From positions 29,005 to 93,004 of the forward strand of contig JAUNVD010000003.1 in assembly GCA_030537855.1 (NCBI GenBank): a stretch of DNA of 64,000 bases. The letters are read 5' to 3'. Positions 44,221 to 52,863 of this stretch are shown here, one piece after another. Position 1 is the stretch's first letter. Every line of letters begins with the position of its first letter. Position numbers and translations under genes: made by a program. This DNA comes from Tissierellia bacterium. GTDB lineage: Bacteria > Bacillota > Clostridia > Tissierellales > Peptoniphilaceae. Under the pieces are notes generated by a model, which was not told the DNA's origin, made no database searches, and saw only the letters and a list, made by a program, of their open reading frames with translations.

Positions 44221-44997
44221 ATGAATGTTATGAGAAGAGAAAAAGATTTAAGCGTGAAGAAGATGGTTATTGTGGCCATGCTTGGAGCAATCACTGTAGT
44301 ATTGGGATTGACTCCCTTAGGATTTGTGCCTATTGGCCCTTTAAATGCAACAACCATGCATATTCCTGTTTTAATCGGTGCAATTCTAGAAGGCCCTGTG
44401 GTAGGGGGATTGGTAGGTTTAATTTTTGGATTGTCCAGTTTATTTAATGCTATCACCAGACCTACGCCGATTTCTTTTGTGTTTTACAATCCTTTAATAT
44501 CTATTGTACCGAGAATCTTATTAGGTGTATTATCAGGTCTTTTATTTGAGGCTTTAAGAAAAAGAGAAGATAAAAACATTAAAACTATTGTAAATATTTT
44601 ATGGGGTATTATTATTTTATTCCTAGGTATTGGATTATACCGTGGAGTTACTGGTGGGAAGTCAGGGTATATGATTAGCTTAAATATTGTATTTCTCCTT
44701 CTTTCCCTAGGTACAGCATATATGATGAATCGAAAATTACAAAGTAATTTAGCCGTTATGGTAAGTGCTTTTGCAGGGACATTACTACATTCTTTAATGG
44801 TGATGGGAGGAATTTATTTCTTTTTTGCAGAAAGATATCTACAAGCATTTGATCCTCCCATATCTATGGAAGCGGCAAGGACAACAATTTTTGGTGTTAT
44901 ATTAACTTCAGGTGTTCCCGAAGGAATTCTAGCAGTTATTATTGTTTCTGCAGTGGTAGCAGCGATGAAAGGGAAATACCCTAAGCTTGGAAGGTGA
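44221..44997 (+). CDS. ECF transporter S component, probably pantothenate-specific
   Basis: Substrate-binding membrane subunit of an energy-coupling-factor vitamin importer. The 258-residue protein has about six membrane segments and the S-component N-terminus VKKMVIVAMLGAITVVLGLTPLG with PLNATTMHIPVLIGAILEGPVVGGLVGLIFG. AGGAGG precedes the ATG. coaX (type III pantothenate kinase) begins 3 nt after its stop codon, so pantothenate is the best-supported substrate (PanT-like), from context rather than from a diagnostic residue. The shared EcfA/EcfT module is not in this window. Confidence 0.85.
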   Translation: MNVMRREKDLSVKKMVIVAMLGAITVVLGLTPLGFVPIGPLNATTMHIPVLIGAILEGPVVGGLVGLIFGLSSLFNAITRPTPISFVFYNPLISIVPRILLGVLSGLLFEALRKREDKNIKTIVNILWGIIILFLGIGLYRGVTGGKSGYMISLNIVFLLLSLGTAYMMNRKLQSNLAVMVSAFAGTLLHSLMVMGGIYFFFAERYLQAFDPPISMEAARTTIFGVILTSGVPEGILAVIIVSAVVAAMKGKYPKLGR

Positions 44998-45000
44998 GTT

Positions 45001-45774
45001 ATGTTATTAGTCATTGATGTGGGAAATACAAATATAGTTTTTGGGGTTTATAAGGGAGATGTGTTGATTCATGATTGGAGAATTTCTAGTAATAAAGGAC
45101 GATCCAGTGATGAATATGGATTATTATTTTATCAAATCTTAGCTCACCGAAATATTCGTCCCTTTGATATTGATGCTGTGATTATTTCATCGGTTGTTCC
45201 AAATTTAATGCATACTTTACCAAATATGGTTTATAAATACTTTAATAAGGAACCAATTGTAGTAGAAGCAGGTATTAAAACAGGTTTAAATATTCGGTAT
45301 GATAATCCCAAAGAAGTAGGAGCAGATCGAATTGTAAATGCAGTTGCTGCTCTAAAAAATTATGGTGGACCTTGTATCATTATTGATATTGGTACAGCCA
45401 TTACTTTTTGTGTTGTTACAAAGCAAAAAGATTATCTTGGTGGTTTAATTATTCCAGGAATTGGAATCTCAGCAGAAGCTCTTTTTACAAGAACTTCAAA
45501 ACTACCAAAGATTGAAATTATTGAACCAGAAGAAATTATTGGTAAAACAACGGTTTCTTCTATGCAAGCTGGACTATATTACGGTTTCTCTACAATGATC
45601 GATGGAATTATTGGTAAGATACTTGATGAATTAAAATGCGATCGAAAAGAAGTAAATATCATTGCAACTGGTGGATTTTCCGGACTCCTTTTAGGAGAAA
45701 GCAAGTACAATATTATAGTCGACCGCTACTTAACATTAGATGGACTACGAATTATCTATGAAATGAATTTATGA
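45001..45774 (+). CDS. coaX: Type III pantothenate kinase
   Basis: First step of coenzyme A synthesis from pantothenate. The 257-residue ASKHA-fold enzyme has the N-terminal phosphate loop VIDVGNTNIVFGVY, the DEYGLL region, GADRIVNAVAA, the second phosphate motif IIDIGTAITFCVV and the GGLIIPGIGISAEAL loop. GGAAGGTGAG precedes the ATG. It is immediately downstream of the ECF S component, which fits uptake followed by phosphorylation of the same vitamin. A terminator follows and then dusB. In many Firmicutes coaX lies between ftsH and dusB, as here apart from the intervening minus-strand genes. Confidence 0.95.
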   Translation: MLLVIDVGNTNIVFGVYKGDVLIHDWRISSNKGRSSDEYGLLFYQILAHRNIRPFDIDAVIISSVVPNLMHTLPNMVYKYFNKEPIVVEAGIKTGLNIRYDNPKEVGADRIVNAVAALKNYGGPCIIIDIGTAITFCVVTKQKDYLGGLIIPGIGISAEALFTRTSKLPKIEIIEPEEIIGKTTVSSMQAGLYYGFSTMIDGIIGKILDELKCDRKEVNIIATGGFSGLLLGESKYNIIVDRYLTLDGLRIIYEMNL

Positions 45775-45776
45775 TG

Positions 45777-45813
45777 GAGACTCCCATTCAAAAGGATGGG
45801 AGATTCCTTTTTA
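45777..45813 (+). terminator. Terminator between coaX and dusB
   Basis: CTCCCAT (45781-45787) pairs with ATGGGAG (45796-45802), extended by GGA with TCC across a small internal loop, then TTTTT. It ends about 20 nt before dusB. Confidence 0.7.
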
Positions 45814-45823
45814 AAGGAGAACA

Positions 45824-46768
45824 ATGAAATTAAAAGTATATTTAGCACCTTTAGCAGGGTATACAGATCAACCGTATCGTGAAATAGTATCAAAGTATTA
45901 TCCTACAGGAATGACAACAGAAATGGTCAGTATGAGAGCATTATATTATGGAGATAAAAAAACAAAGAAAATGCTTCAACCATTCCCTAATGAAAAGAAT
46001 ATATCTTTACAAATTTTTGGAGATGATCCAAAAATGATGGCTTTTTGTGTTGAAGAATACTTAAATGAATTAGAAACCTATACGTCCTTTGACATTAATA
46101 TGGGTTGTCCTGCTCCAAAAATTGTAAAATCAGGTTCAGGTTCTGCACTTTTAAAAGATTTACCACGAGCTTATGATATGATGAAAAGAGTGGTACAAGT
46201 AGCAAATCGTCCAGTATCTATTAAAACGAGAAAAGGATTTGATGGAGAAGAAGGGTTAGAATTGGCAAAAATGGCAGAAGATGCAGGTGTTTCTTCCATT
46301 ACCATCCATGGACGGACTAGGACCATGTACTATTCTGGGCTTGCTGATTGGGATTTTATTCGTAAGGTAAAGGAAGAAGTATCAATCCCTGTTATAGGGA
46401 ATGGAGACATTGAACATTACGAAGATGGAATGGAAAAAGTAAAATTCTCAAAAGTAGATGGAATTTCTATAGGAAGAGGCGCCATTGGGAATCCCTGGAT
46501 ATTTGAAGAATTTAATCGTAAGGGGGAAGGTTTAGAATACACCCCTCCTAGTATGGAAGAAAGATTAAAAGTAGCAAGAAATCATATAGAACTTGCCTGT
46601 AAGTATTATGGAGATTATGTAGGAATTCGAGAAATGAGAAAGCATTTAATGGGATATACTAAAGGTTTACCTGATTCTGCGAAACTAAGAAATGAAATCA
46701 ATCAATTTACAGATAAAGATGAACTTTTAGACTTTTTAAAAAGTTATGGAGAAGGAAATGTAATATAA
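45824..46768 (+). CDS. dusB: tRNA-dihydrouridine synthase (DusB family)
   Basis: FMN/NADPH enzyme reducing uridines in tRNA. The 314-residue protein has the TIM-barrel start VYLAPLAGYTDQPYREI, catalytic Cys95 in MGCPAPKIVKSGSGSALL, SIKTRKGFD, ITIHGRTRTMYYSG, and the FMN-binding VIGNGDI and SIGRGAIGNPWIFEE. The C-terminal helical RNA-binding domain (REMRKHLMGYTKGLPD) is present. AAAGGAG precedes the ATG. The order coaX-dusB-greA-lysS is widely conserved in Firmicutes. Confidence 0.94.
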   Translation: MKLKVYLAPLAGYTDQPYREIVSKYYPTGMTTEMVSMRALYYGDKKTKKMLQPFPNEKNISLQIFGDDPKMMAFCVEEYLNELETYTSFDINMGCPAPKIVKSGSGSALLKDLPRAYDMMKRVVQVANRPVSIKTRKGFDGEEGLELAKMAEDAGVSSITIHGRTRTMYYSGLADWDFIRKVKEEVSIPVIGNGDIEHYEDGMEKVKFSKVDGISIGRGAIGNPWIFEEFNRKGEGLEYTPPSMEERLKVARNHIELACKYYGDYVGIREMRKHLMGYTKGLPDSAKLRNEINQFTDKDELLDFLKSYGEGNVI

Positions 46769-46852
46769 TTATTTTATTTATCAATATAGTAAAAAAGACA
46801 TATGAAACCTTGTATTTATCAACATAAGAGACATTAAGACAAAGGTTCGCCC

Positions 46853-46881
46853 TTGACTTTTCTATTATAATTGATTATAAT
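46853..46881 (+). promoter_or_regulatory. Strong sigma-A promoter of greA
   Basis: TTGACT (46853-46858, 5/6), a 17-nt spacer and a perfect TATAAT (46876-46881). A further TATAAT at 46866 is at the wrong distance. The leader to greA is about 80 nt. Confidence 0.75.
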
Positions 46882-46912
46882 AATTGAAACTTTTAAAATA
46901 TGTGAGCATGAG

Positions 46913-46938
46913 AAATAAGGCGAGGGCCTTATTTTTTC
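46913..46938 (+). terminator. Terminator-like attenuator in the greA leader
   Basis: AAATAAGGC (46913-46921) pairs perfectly with GCCTTATTT (46926-46934) around GAGG and is followed by TTTTTT. It lies between the greA promoter and the greA ATG, so it would truncate most transcripts to a short RNA unless read through. Confidence 0.7.
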
Positions 46939-46968
46939 GAGTTGTTCACCAAAGATGGGAGCTAGAGT

Positions 46969-47445
46969 ATGGTTGATAAGGATATATTTTTTACCCCAGA
47001 AGGGTTAAAAAAGATTGAAGATGAAATTGAATTCTTAAAAACTGTTCGTCGTAAGGAAGTTGCAGAAAGGATTAAAGTAGCTTTAGGATACGGTGATTTA
47101 AGTGAGAATTCTGAATATGATGAGGCTAAAAACGAACAAGCACAAGTAGAAGAGCGAATTGCCAAATTAGAGAACATGGTTCGAAATGCCTATGTTATTG
47201 ACGAAGATGAGCTAAATAAAGAAGTTGTTAACATTGGTTCCACTGTGAAAGTTAAAGAAATCGACTCAGGTGAAACCGATGAATATAATATTGTTGGTAG
47301 TGCAGAAGCTGATCCATTGGAAGGAAAAATTTCCAATGAAAGCCCTGTTGGAAATGCACTACTAGGAAAGAAAGTTGGAGATATTGCAGAGGTAGAAGTT
47401 CCTATTGGAATGTTGCGATATGAAGTGTTGGAAATTTCTCTGTGA
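46969..47445 (+). CDS. greA: Transcription elongation factor GreA
   Basis: Rescues backtracked RNA polymerase by stimulating transcript cleavage. The 158-residue protein has the N-terminal coiled coil ([50 protein letters not shown], about 7-56). The two acidic tip residues lie in [14 protein letters not shown]-terminal FKBP-like domain follows ([12 protein letters not shown]..., [18 protein letters not shown]). Its leader carries a strong promoter followed by an intrinsic terminator, suggesting attenuation. lysS follows 19 nt later. Confidence 0.96.
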   Translation: MVDKDIFFTPEGLKKIEDEIEFLKTVRRKEVAERIKVALGYGDLSENSEYDEAKNEQAQVEERIAKLENMVRNAYVIDEDELNKEVVNIGSTVKVKEIDSGETDEYNIVGSAEADPLEGKISNESPVGNALLGKKVGDIAEVEVPIGMLRYEVLEISL

Positions 47446-47464
47446 AAAATTTAGGAGGTAGAAA

Positions 47465-48958
47465 ATGGCGGGGATTGAAAATTTAAATGAAATGCTTCTG
47501 ATGAGGAGAGAAAAACTTAAGAAACTTCAAGAAGAAGGAAAGAATCCTTTTGTCAATGAAACCTATGATGTGTCTCATCATAGTAATGAGATCAAAGACC
47601 AATTTGACGAAATGGAAGGCAACGAAGTATCAGTAGCTGGACGTATTATGTCGAAACGGGGACATGGTAAGGTTATGTTTATGGACTTGCAAGATATGAA
47701 TGGAAGAGTTCAAATCTTTGCAAGACAAGACAATTTGGAAGATGTGTACGATGATGTTAAGACATATGATATTGGAGACATTATTGGCGTTAAAGGAGAA
47801 GTTTTTAAAACAAAAGCAGGGGAAATTTCTGTTAGAGCATCAGAAATTATTCTTCTAAGTAAATCACTACAAATTCTACCTGAAAAGTTTCATGGATTAA
47901 AAGATCAAGACTTAAGATATCGTCAAAGATATGTTGATTTAATTGTAAATCCTGAAGTAAAAGAAGTATTTATAAAAAGAAGCAAAATTATTAAGGCTGT
48001 AAGAGAATATTTAGATAATTTAGGGTTCTTAGAAGTGGATACTCCTATTTTAGGAACTATTGCTGGTGGTGCAAATGCAAGACCTTTCTTAACTCACCAC
48101 AATGCATTAGATATTGATATGCAACTGAGAATAGCCAATGAATTATTTTTAAAGAGATTAATTGTTGGTGGGTTTGACAAAGTGTATGAAATGGGTAAAA
48201 TGTTTAGAAATGAAGGGATTGATACAAGACATAATCCTGAATTTACTAATATTGAACTTTACCAAGCATATACAGACTATGAAGAAATGATGCGTATTAC
48301 TGAAAATCTTTTTGCCTATGTAGCAGAAAAAGTTCTTGGTACCACAAAAATTACCTATCAAGGAACAGAAATTGATTTAACACCACCTTGGAAGAGAATT
48401 CGTATGGACGAAGCAGTCAAAGAATATACAGGGATCGACTTTAACGATATTAAAGATGATGAACAAGCAAAGGCCATTGCACAAGCAAAGGGCTTGGAAG
48501 TAGAACCTTTCTGGACAAAAGGTCATATATTAGCAGAATTATTTGAAGAATTTTGTGAAGAGCATTTAGTTCAACCAACCTTTGTACTTGGTCATCCTGT
48601 GGAAATTTCACCACTTGCTAAGAGAAATCCGGACAATCCGGCAATTACCAATCGATTTGAAGCCTTTGTTAATACTTGGGAATTGGCTAATGCCTTTTCC
48701 GAGTTAAATGACCCTATTGACCAAAGGGAACGATTCGAAGCGCAAGTTCGTGATAAAGAAGAAGGGGATGAAGAAGCCCATCCAATGGACTACGACTTTA
48801 TCAATGCCATTGAAGTTGGATTACCTCCAACAGGAGGATTAGGTATTGGAATCGACCGTATGATTATGCTTATTACGGACCAACCAAGTATTCGAGATAT
48901 AATATTCTTCCCTACAATGAAGCCTTTAGACGAACAAGGTTCTTCTGAAGAAGAATAA
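47465..48958 (+). CDS. lysS: Lysyl-tRNA synthetase, class II
   Basis: Charges tRNA(Lys). The 497-residue enzyme has an N-terminal OB-fold anticodon-binding domain ([21 protein letters not shown]) and a class II catalytic core with motif 1 (FLEVDTPIL), motif 2 ([15 protein letters not shown]) and motif 3 ([12 protein letters not shown]). AGGAGG precedes the ATG. It completes the dusB-greA-lysS block. No terminator with a clear stem and U run is seen directly after it. Confidence 0.97.
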   Translation: MAGIENLNEMLLMRREKLKKLQEEGKNPFVNETYDVSHHSNEIKDQFDEMEGNEVSVAGRIMSKRGHGKVMFMDLQDMNGRVQIFARQDNLEDVYDDVKTYDIGDIIGVKGEVFKTKAGEISVRASEIILLSKSLQILPEKFHGLKDQDLRYRQRYVDLIVNPEVKEVFIKRSKIIKAVREYLDNLGFLEVDTPILGTIAGGANARPFLTHHNALDIDMQLRIANELFLKRLIVGGFDKVYEMGKMFRNEGIDTRHNPEFTNIELYQAYTDYEEMMRITENLFAYVAEKVLGTTKITYQGTEIDLTPPWKRIRMDEAVKEYTGIDFNDIKDDEQAKAIAQAKGLEVEPFWTKGHILAELFEEFCEEHLVQPTFVLGHPVEISPLAKRNPDNPAITNRFEAFVNTWELANAFSELNDPIDQRERFEAQVRDKEEGDEEAHPMDYDFINAIEVGLPPTGGLGIGIDRMIMLITDQPSIRDIIFFPTMKPLDEQGSSEEE

Positions 48959-49110
48959 AAAGCCAACAAAATTGCTGGAAGGGGTCGACCAGAAGAGTAC
49001 AATTTAATGTAATTAAAGCGTACATGAAAGAAAGTTTTCGAGGAAATCTATTGTATTTAATGCGTTAAAAGGAAATAGTACACATTACACTGGATAGAAG
49101 GACTAAGTTA

Positions 49111-49491
49111 ATGAAAAGATTCATTTATGTAATCGTCAGTTTTTCCGGACTGGTATATGCTTATTTGCTCTACCAACTATGCTTTGAAAAAATAGGATCG
49201 TTTAATCTGGAGATATTTTCTTTTGTCTTGGCTCTTCTTTTTAATGTGTTTTCTAATTGGGTGATTTTTTCTAAGCGCCAGAAATGGCTGCTTGTTATAT
49301 ATCTCCTTATCCAAATTGGAATTTACGCACTATGTACAGCTGTTTATTTTGAACCTAGATCTATGGAAATTTTGGACAATAAATACTGGCTCTCCACTAT
49401 CAGGTACAATATGACTTTGGCAATGATCATGTTCTTTGCAACCTTATTTCGCTTTATAAAGATTAGCTTGGAAGAAAGAAGATTAAAGTGA
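49111..49491 (+). CDS. Small membrane protein of unknown function
   Basis: I do not recognise this 126-residue protein. It has four probable membrane segments (about 4-22, 31-51, 59-79 and 100-117), short loops and a basic C-terminus (KISLEERRLK). The gene uses more CTG, CTC and CGC codons than its neighbours. It lies in the loosely packed stretch between lysS and the CoA-transferase, with only a modest AAGGA ribosome site 8 nt before the ATG. This is consistent with acquisition by transfer, but the sample of codons is small. Function is unknown. Confidence 0.6.
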   Translation: MKRFIYVIVSFSGLVYAYLLYQLCFEKIGSFNLEIFSFVLALLFNVFSNWVIFSKRQKWLLVIYLLIQIGIYALCTAVYFEPRSMEILDNKYWLSTIRYNMTLAMIMFFATLFRFIKISLEERRLK

Positions 49492-49624
49492 TAGAATATA
49501 GCACAATGGTGCCTCTCACCTTCTAAAGTAAAAAGCCATCGATATCTATCTTATACTGAATATGAAAAAACTGAAAGGTATCTAAGAAGCAACTTATAGA
49601 AATCACAGCATAAAAATAAGCTCT

Positions 49625-49666
49625 AAACTATCCATTGGGGAGTGAATCCCCAATGGATAGTTTTTT
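49625..49666. terminator. Very strong terminator-type hairpin upstream of the CoA-transferase gene
   Basis: A perfect 17-bp stem (49625-49641 with 49647-49663), loop GTGAA, followed by TTTTTT. It probably ends the small membrane protein transcript. The AAA run on its left side gives a weaker minus-strand U run. Confidence 0.85.
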
Positions 49667-49845
49667 AAAAGATGTTTTCTATTTTATTCTTGAAAGTGGG
49701 ATTTTCTACAATCGTAAGACCTATTCTTTTGACTTTCCAAACCCTTTCCTTTTTGATGAGCGTAGACTTTTTTCGCTTTTCTTTTAACTTTAAGAATTAA
49801 TTAATATGTTGATACATGTTTAAGGTATTTATCTTAGAAAAAAGG

Positions 49846-49869
49846 TTATGTATACCATAATATACATAA
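49846..49869. repeat. Inverted repeat upstream of the CoA-transferase promoter (possible operator)
   Basis: TTATGTATA (49846-49854) and TATACATAA (49861-49869) flank 6 nt. The dyad lies 22 bp before the -35 region, a typical place for a dimeric regulator. No regulator gene is adjacent. Confidence 0.4.
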
Positions 49870-49890
49870 TTCTTTCAAATTTCATTGATA

Positions 49891-49918
49891 TTTTCATGAA
49901 ATTGGGGTATTCTATAAT
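49891..49918 (+). promoter_or_regulatory. Possible promoter of the CoA-transferase gene
   Basis: TTTTCA (49891-49896, 4/6), a 16-nt spacer and a perfect TATAAT (49913-49918), 68 nt upstream of the ATG. Confidence 0.45.
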
Positions 49919-49985
49919 AGAAAGAAAGAATTGTAATAAATTTGGTAATGTTTTCATAACCAAAGAAATTCTAAGGAGTGTGACA

Positions 49986-51326
49986 ATGGATTACAAAAAG
50001 GTATATGAAGAAAAATTGATTTCAGCAAAGAAAGCTGCGGAATTGGTAAAATCAGGTGATTGGGTAGACTATGGATGGACTGCAGGAACAACAACAGCAG
50101 TTGATGCAGAGTTAGCAAAAAGAGTAGATGAGCTTGAAAATATTAATTTACGTGGTGGAGTTCTTATGAGAAAACCTGCCATTTTTGATGCAGATCCTGA
50201 AGGAAAAGTTTTCACTTGGAACTCATGGCATGCTGGAGGTTTAGAAAGAAAAAGAATCAATGCAGGAAAAGGTGGATTCTACATTCCTTTACGTTATTCT
50301 GAAATGCCAAAGTGGTACCGTGAGAATAATTCAGTAGATGTAGCAATTGTACCTGTTACTCCAATGGATAAGCATGGTTATTTCAATTTTGGTCTAAACG
50401 CTTCTCATTTACATGCTGTTATGGAAGTTGCTAAAATTGTAATCTTAGAAGTAAATGAAAATTTACCTCGATGCTTAGGTGGATATGAAACAGATATTCA
50501 TATTGATGATATTGATTATATCGTTGAAGGGGATAATCCAGAAATGCCTGAACTTCCTGCTGGTGGTTGGTCAGATGTAGATGAAAAAGTTGCCCATATG
50601 GTAGTAGAAGAAATTCCTAATGGAGCATGTTTACAATTAGGTATTGGTGGAATGCCCAATGCTATAGGTTCTATTATTGCAGATTCTGATTTAAAAGATT
50701 TAGGAGTTCACACTGAAATGTACGTGGATGCTTTTGTGGATATGTCCATGAAGGGTAAAATCACAGGCGCAAAGAAGAATATCGATAAATATCGTCAAAC
50801 TTATGCATTTGCAGCAGGAACAAAGAAATTATATGAATTTTTAGATAATAATCCTGAAGCAATGGCTGCTCCTGTAGATTATACAAATGCATCTAAGACT
50901 ATATCTCAATTAGACAATTTTATTTCTATTAACAATGCAGTAAATATTGACCTCTGGGGACAAGTGAGTTCTGAAAGTAGTGGATATAAACATATTTCTG
51001 GTGCTGGTGGACAACTTGATTTTGTACTTGGAGCCTATGAATCAAAAGGTGGAAAATCCTTTATTTGTTTAGCTTCTACTTTTGAAACAAAAGATGGGGA
51101 ATTAAAATCTAGAATTGTACCAGATTTCCAAACAGGTTCTGCTATTACTGCTGCTAGACCGAATACACATTGGTTAGTAACAGAATATGGTAAGTTTAAT
51201 GCTAAAGGAAAGAGTACCTGGGAAAGAGCAGAAGGTATTATTAATTTAGCTCATCCAGACTTTAGAGATAAACTTATTGAAGATGCAGAAAAAATGGGTA
51301 TTTGGAGAAAATCAAATAAGAAATAA
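49986..51326 (+). CDS. Butyryl-CoA:acetate / 4-hydroxybutyrate-type CoA-transferase
   Basis: A family I-like CoA-transferase (AbfT/Cat/But group) that moves CoA between acyl groups; in butyrate producers it releases butyrate and regenerates acetyl-CoA. The 446-residue protein begins [14 protein letters not shown] and contains [41 protein letters not shown] and [13 protein letters not shown], with the predicted CoA-thioester-forming Glu244. The 46-codon upstream extension in the same frame is rejected because AAGGAG lies just before the ATG at 49986 and the extension covers the promoter. The exact acyl preference is not readable. Confidence 0.85.
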   Translation: MDYKKVYEEKLISAKKAAELVKSGDWVDYGWTAGTTTAVDAELAKRVDELENINLRGGVLMRKPAIFDADPEGKVFTWNSWHAGGLERKRINAGKGGFYIPLRYSEMPKWYRENNSVDVAIVPVTPMDKHGYFNFGLNASHLHAVMEVAKIVILEVNENLPRCLGGYETDIHIDDIDYIVEGDNPEMPELPAGGWSDVDEKVAHMVVEEIPNGACLQLGIGGMPNAIGSIIADSDLKDLGVHTEMYVDAFVDMSMKGKITGAKKNIDKYRQTYAFAAGTKKLYEFLDNNPEAMAAPVDYTNASKTISQLDNFISINNAVNIDLWGQVSSESSGYKHISGAGGQLDFVLGAYESKGGKSFICLASTFETKDGELKSRIVPDFQTGSAITAARPNTHWLVTEYGKFNAKGKSTWERAEGIINLAHPDFRDKLIEDAEKMGIWRKSNKK

Positions 51327-51333
51327 GTTTTAG

Positions 51334-51362
51334 GAAGGAACGGTATGCCGTTCCTTCTCTTA
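51334..51362 (+). terminator. Rho-independent terminator after the CoA-transferase gene
   Basis: A perfect 10-bp stem, GAAGGAACGG (51334-51343) with CCGTTCCTTC (51348-51357), around TATG, then TCTTATT. Confidence 0.75.
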
Positions 51363-51402
51363 TTCTATATATTGTGATATTTTATAGAATTAAGTTATCT
51401 AG

Positions 51403-51431
51403 TTGATTTTTGCCTTTTCCAATGTTATACT
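51403..51431 (+). promoter_or_regulatory. Promoter of the SAM riboswitch-metK transcript
   Basis: TTGATT (51403-51408), a 17-nt spacer and an extended -10, TGTTATACT (hexamer 51426-51431). Transcription would begin about 15 nt before the riboswitch. Confidence 0.7.
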
Positions 51432-51452
51432 TTAAATGAATTAAATATGAAG

Positions 51453-51549
51453 CCTTATTAAGAGTGGTGGAGTGAATAGGCACTGTGAAGCCCAGCAACC
51501 TGTAAGTGGTGCTAAATCCTACAGAAGTTCGTTTTCTGAAAGATGAGGA
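51453..51549 (+). promoter_or_regulatory. SAM-I (S-box) riboswitch controlling metK
   Basis: Conserved S-box elements appear in order: CTTATTAAGAG, then GTGAAGCCCAGCAACC, GGTGCTAAATCC inside the P3 stem CTGTA/TACAG, the P4 stem CAGAA/TTCTG, and the closing GAAAGATGAG. The 5' CTTATT pairs with 3' GATGAG as P1. Binding of S-adenosylmethionine should favour the downstream terminator and lower metK expression. Confidence 0.93.
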
Positions 51550-51552
51550 ATT

Positions 51553-51585
51553 AACCCTCTTTCTTTTAGATTGAGGTTTTTTTAT
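51553..51585 (+). terminator. Expression-platform terminator of the SAM riboswitch
   Basis: AACCCTC (51553-51559) can pair with GAGGTT (51573-51578) with one bulged C, followed by seven T. The stem is short for an S-box terminator, so control may be modest or partly translational. Confidence 0.55.
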
Positions 51586-51597
51586 TGGGAGGTTAAT

Positions 51598-52773
51598 ATG
51601 AAACGTTGGTTATTTACATCAGAATCTGTTACAGAGGGTCATCCAGATAAGGTATGTGATCAGATTTCCGATGCAATATTAGATGCTATTTTAGAAAAAG
51701 ATAAGGAAGCTAGAGTGGCTTGTGAAGCTATGGCAAGTACTGGTATGGTTGTAATCACTGGTGAAATTACCACTTCTTCTTATGTAGATTTTAATAAAAT
51801 TGTACGAGGTACTTTAGAGGAGATTGGTTATAATCAAGATTCTGGTGGTGGATTTGTTGCGGATACCTGTGCTGTGTTATCGGCTATTCAAGAACAATCC
51901 CCAGATATTGCTATGGGAGTAGATCGTTTTAAAGAAGAGGGAGTAGATGAACTAGATGCCTTTGGAGCTGGAGATCAAGGGATTATGTTTGGGTTTGCTT
52001 GTACAGAAACTGAAGAATATATGCCTTTACCTATTTCTCTTGCCCATAGATTAGCAAGAAGATTAACAGAAGTTCGGAAGTCTAAAATCTTAACATATCT
52101 TCGTCCTGATGGGAAAACTCAAGTGACCGTTGAATATGAAGATGGAAAACCTGTACGCCTAGAAAATATTGTAGTTAGTACTCAACATGGGGAAGAGGTA
52201 TCCTTAGATCAAATTCGAGAAGATATTTTACGTGAAGTTATCAAACCAGTTGTTGGGGAAGAGCTTATGGATGAAGAGACGAAGATTTATGTGAACCCAA
52301 CAGGTAGATTCGTTATGGGAGGTCCTGTTGCAGATGCTGGTGTGACTGGTAGAAAGATAATTGTAGATACTTATGGTGGCTATTGTCGTCATGGAGGAGG
52401 CGCTTTTTCAGGGAAAGACCCGACGAAAGTAGACCGTTCAGCTGCATATGCAGCTAGACATGTAGCCAAAAACATTGTTGCTGCAGGATTTGCTGAAAAA
52501 TGTGAAATAGGTCTATCTTATGCTATTGGCGTTGCTAAACCACTTTCTATCTATGTGGAAACATTTGGTACAGGTGTACTTGAGGATAATGAGATTGAAA
52601 CAATAATTCAAAAACATTTTGATTTACGTCCAGCAGCAATTATTAAAGATTTAGATCTTCTTCAACCTATTTACAGACAATGTGCAGCATATGGTCATTT
52701 TGGACGAGATGATCTAGAATTACCGTGGGAAAGACTGGATAAGGTTGAAGATTTGAAAAAGGAATTACCATAA
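51598..52773 (+). CDS. metK: S-adenosylmethionine synthetase
   Basis: Makes SAM from methionine and ATP. The 391-residue enzyme has [48 protein letters not shown], the phosphate loop [22 protein letters not shown], and the C-terminal [11 protein letters not shown]. The ATG at 51598 follows GGGAGG; the upstream in-frame start at 51571 lies inside the riboswitch terminator. It is regulated by the SAM-I riboswitch, a feedback loop seen in many Firmicutes. Confidence 0.97.
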   Translation: MKRWLFTSESVTEGHPDKVCDQISDAILDAILEKDKEARVACEAMASTGMVVITGEITTSSYVDFNKIVRGTLEEIGYNQDSGGGFVADTCAVLSAIQEQSPDIAMGVDRFKEEGVDELDAFGAGDQGIMFGFACTETEEYMPLPISLAHRLARRLTEVRKSKILTYLRPDGKTQVTVEYEDGKPVRLENIVVSTQHGEEVSLDQIREDILREVIKPVVGEELMDEETKIYVNPTGRFVMGGPVADAGVTGRKIIVDTYGGYCRHGGGAFSGKDPTKVDRSAAYAARHVAKNIVAAGFAEKCEIGLSYAIGVAKPLSIYVETFGTGVLEDNEIETIIQKHFDLRPAAIIKDLDLLQPIYRQCAAYGHFGRDDLELPWERLDKVEDLKKELP

Positions 52774-52780
52774 ATGTTTT

Positions 52781-52810
52781 AAAGGATGTCCTAAGGGATG
52801 TCCTTTTTTC
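52781..52810 (+). terminator. Rho-independent terminator after metK
   Basis: An 11-bp stem with two G-T pairs (52781-52791 with 52796-52806), loop TAAG, and TTTTTT. The two arms are also direct repeats of GGATGTCC. Confidence 0.75.
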
Positions 52811-52863
52811 AAGAAATACAATTAGCCCATGATTTGGTACAATAGATAAGAGGAGGTGGGGAA

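Larger units (their letters stand above)
49492..49985. other. 494-bp intergenic region between the small membrane protein and the CoA-transferase
   Basis: It holds a very strong terminator at 49625-49666. On the minus strand a 43-codon open stretch without a good start or ribosome site ends at TAA (49665-49667), right beside that terminator, perhaps a decayed gene end. A 9-bp inverted repeat lies at 49846-49869, and the probable CoA-transferase promoter at 49891-49918. The first 130 bp hold nothing I can interpret. Confidence 0.5.

Noticed and set aside
49665..49800. Minus-strand 43-codon open stretch as a gene
   Set aside because: No ATG/GTG/TTG with a ribosome site and stops just upstream; kept only as a possible remnant.
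49848..49985. 46-codon N-terminal extension of the CoA-transferase
   Set aside because: It covers the promoter and the palindrome; the ATG at 49986 has the ribosome site and the family N-terminus.
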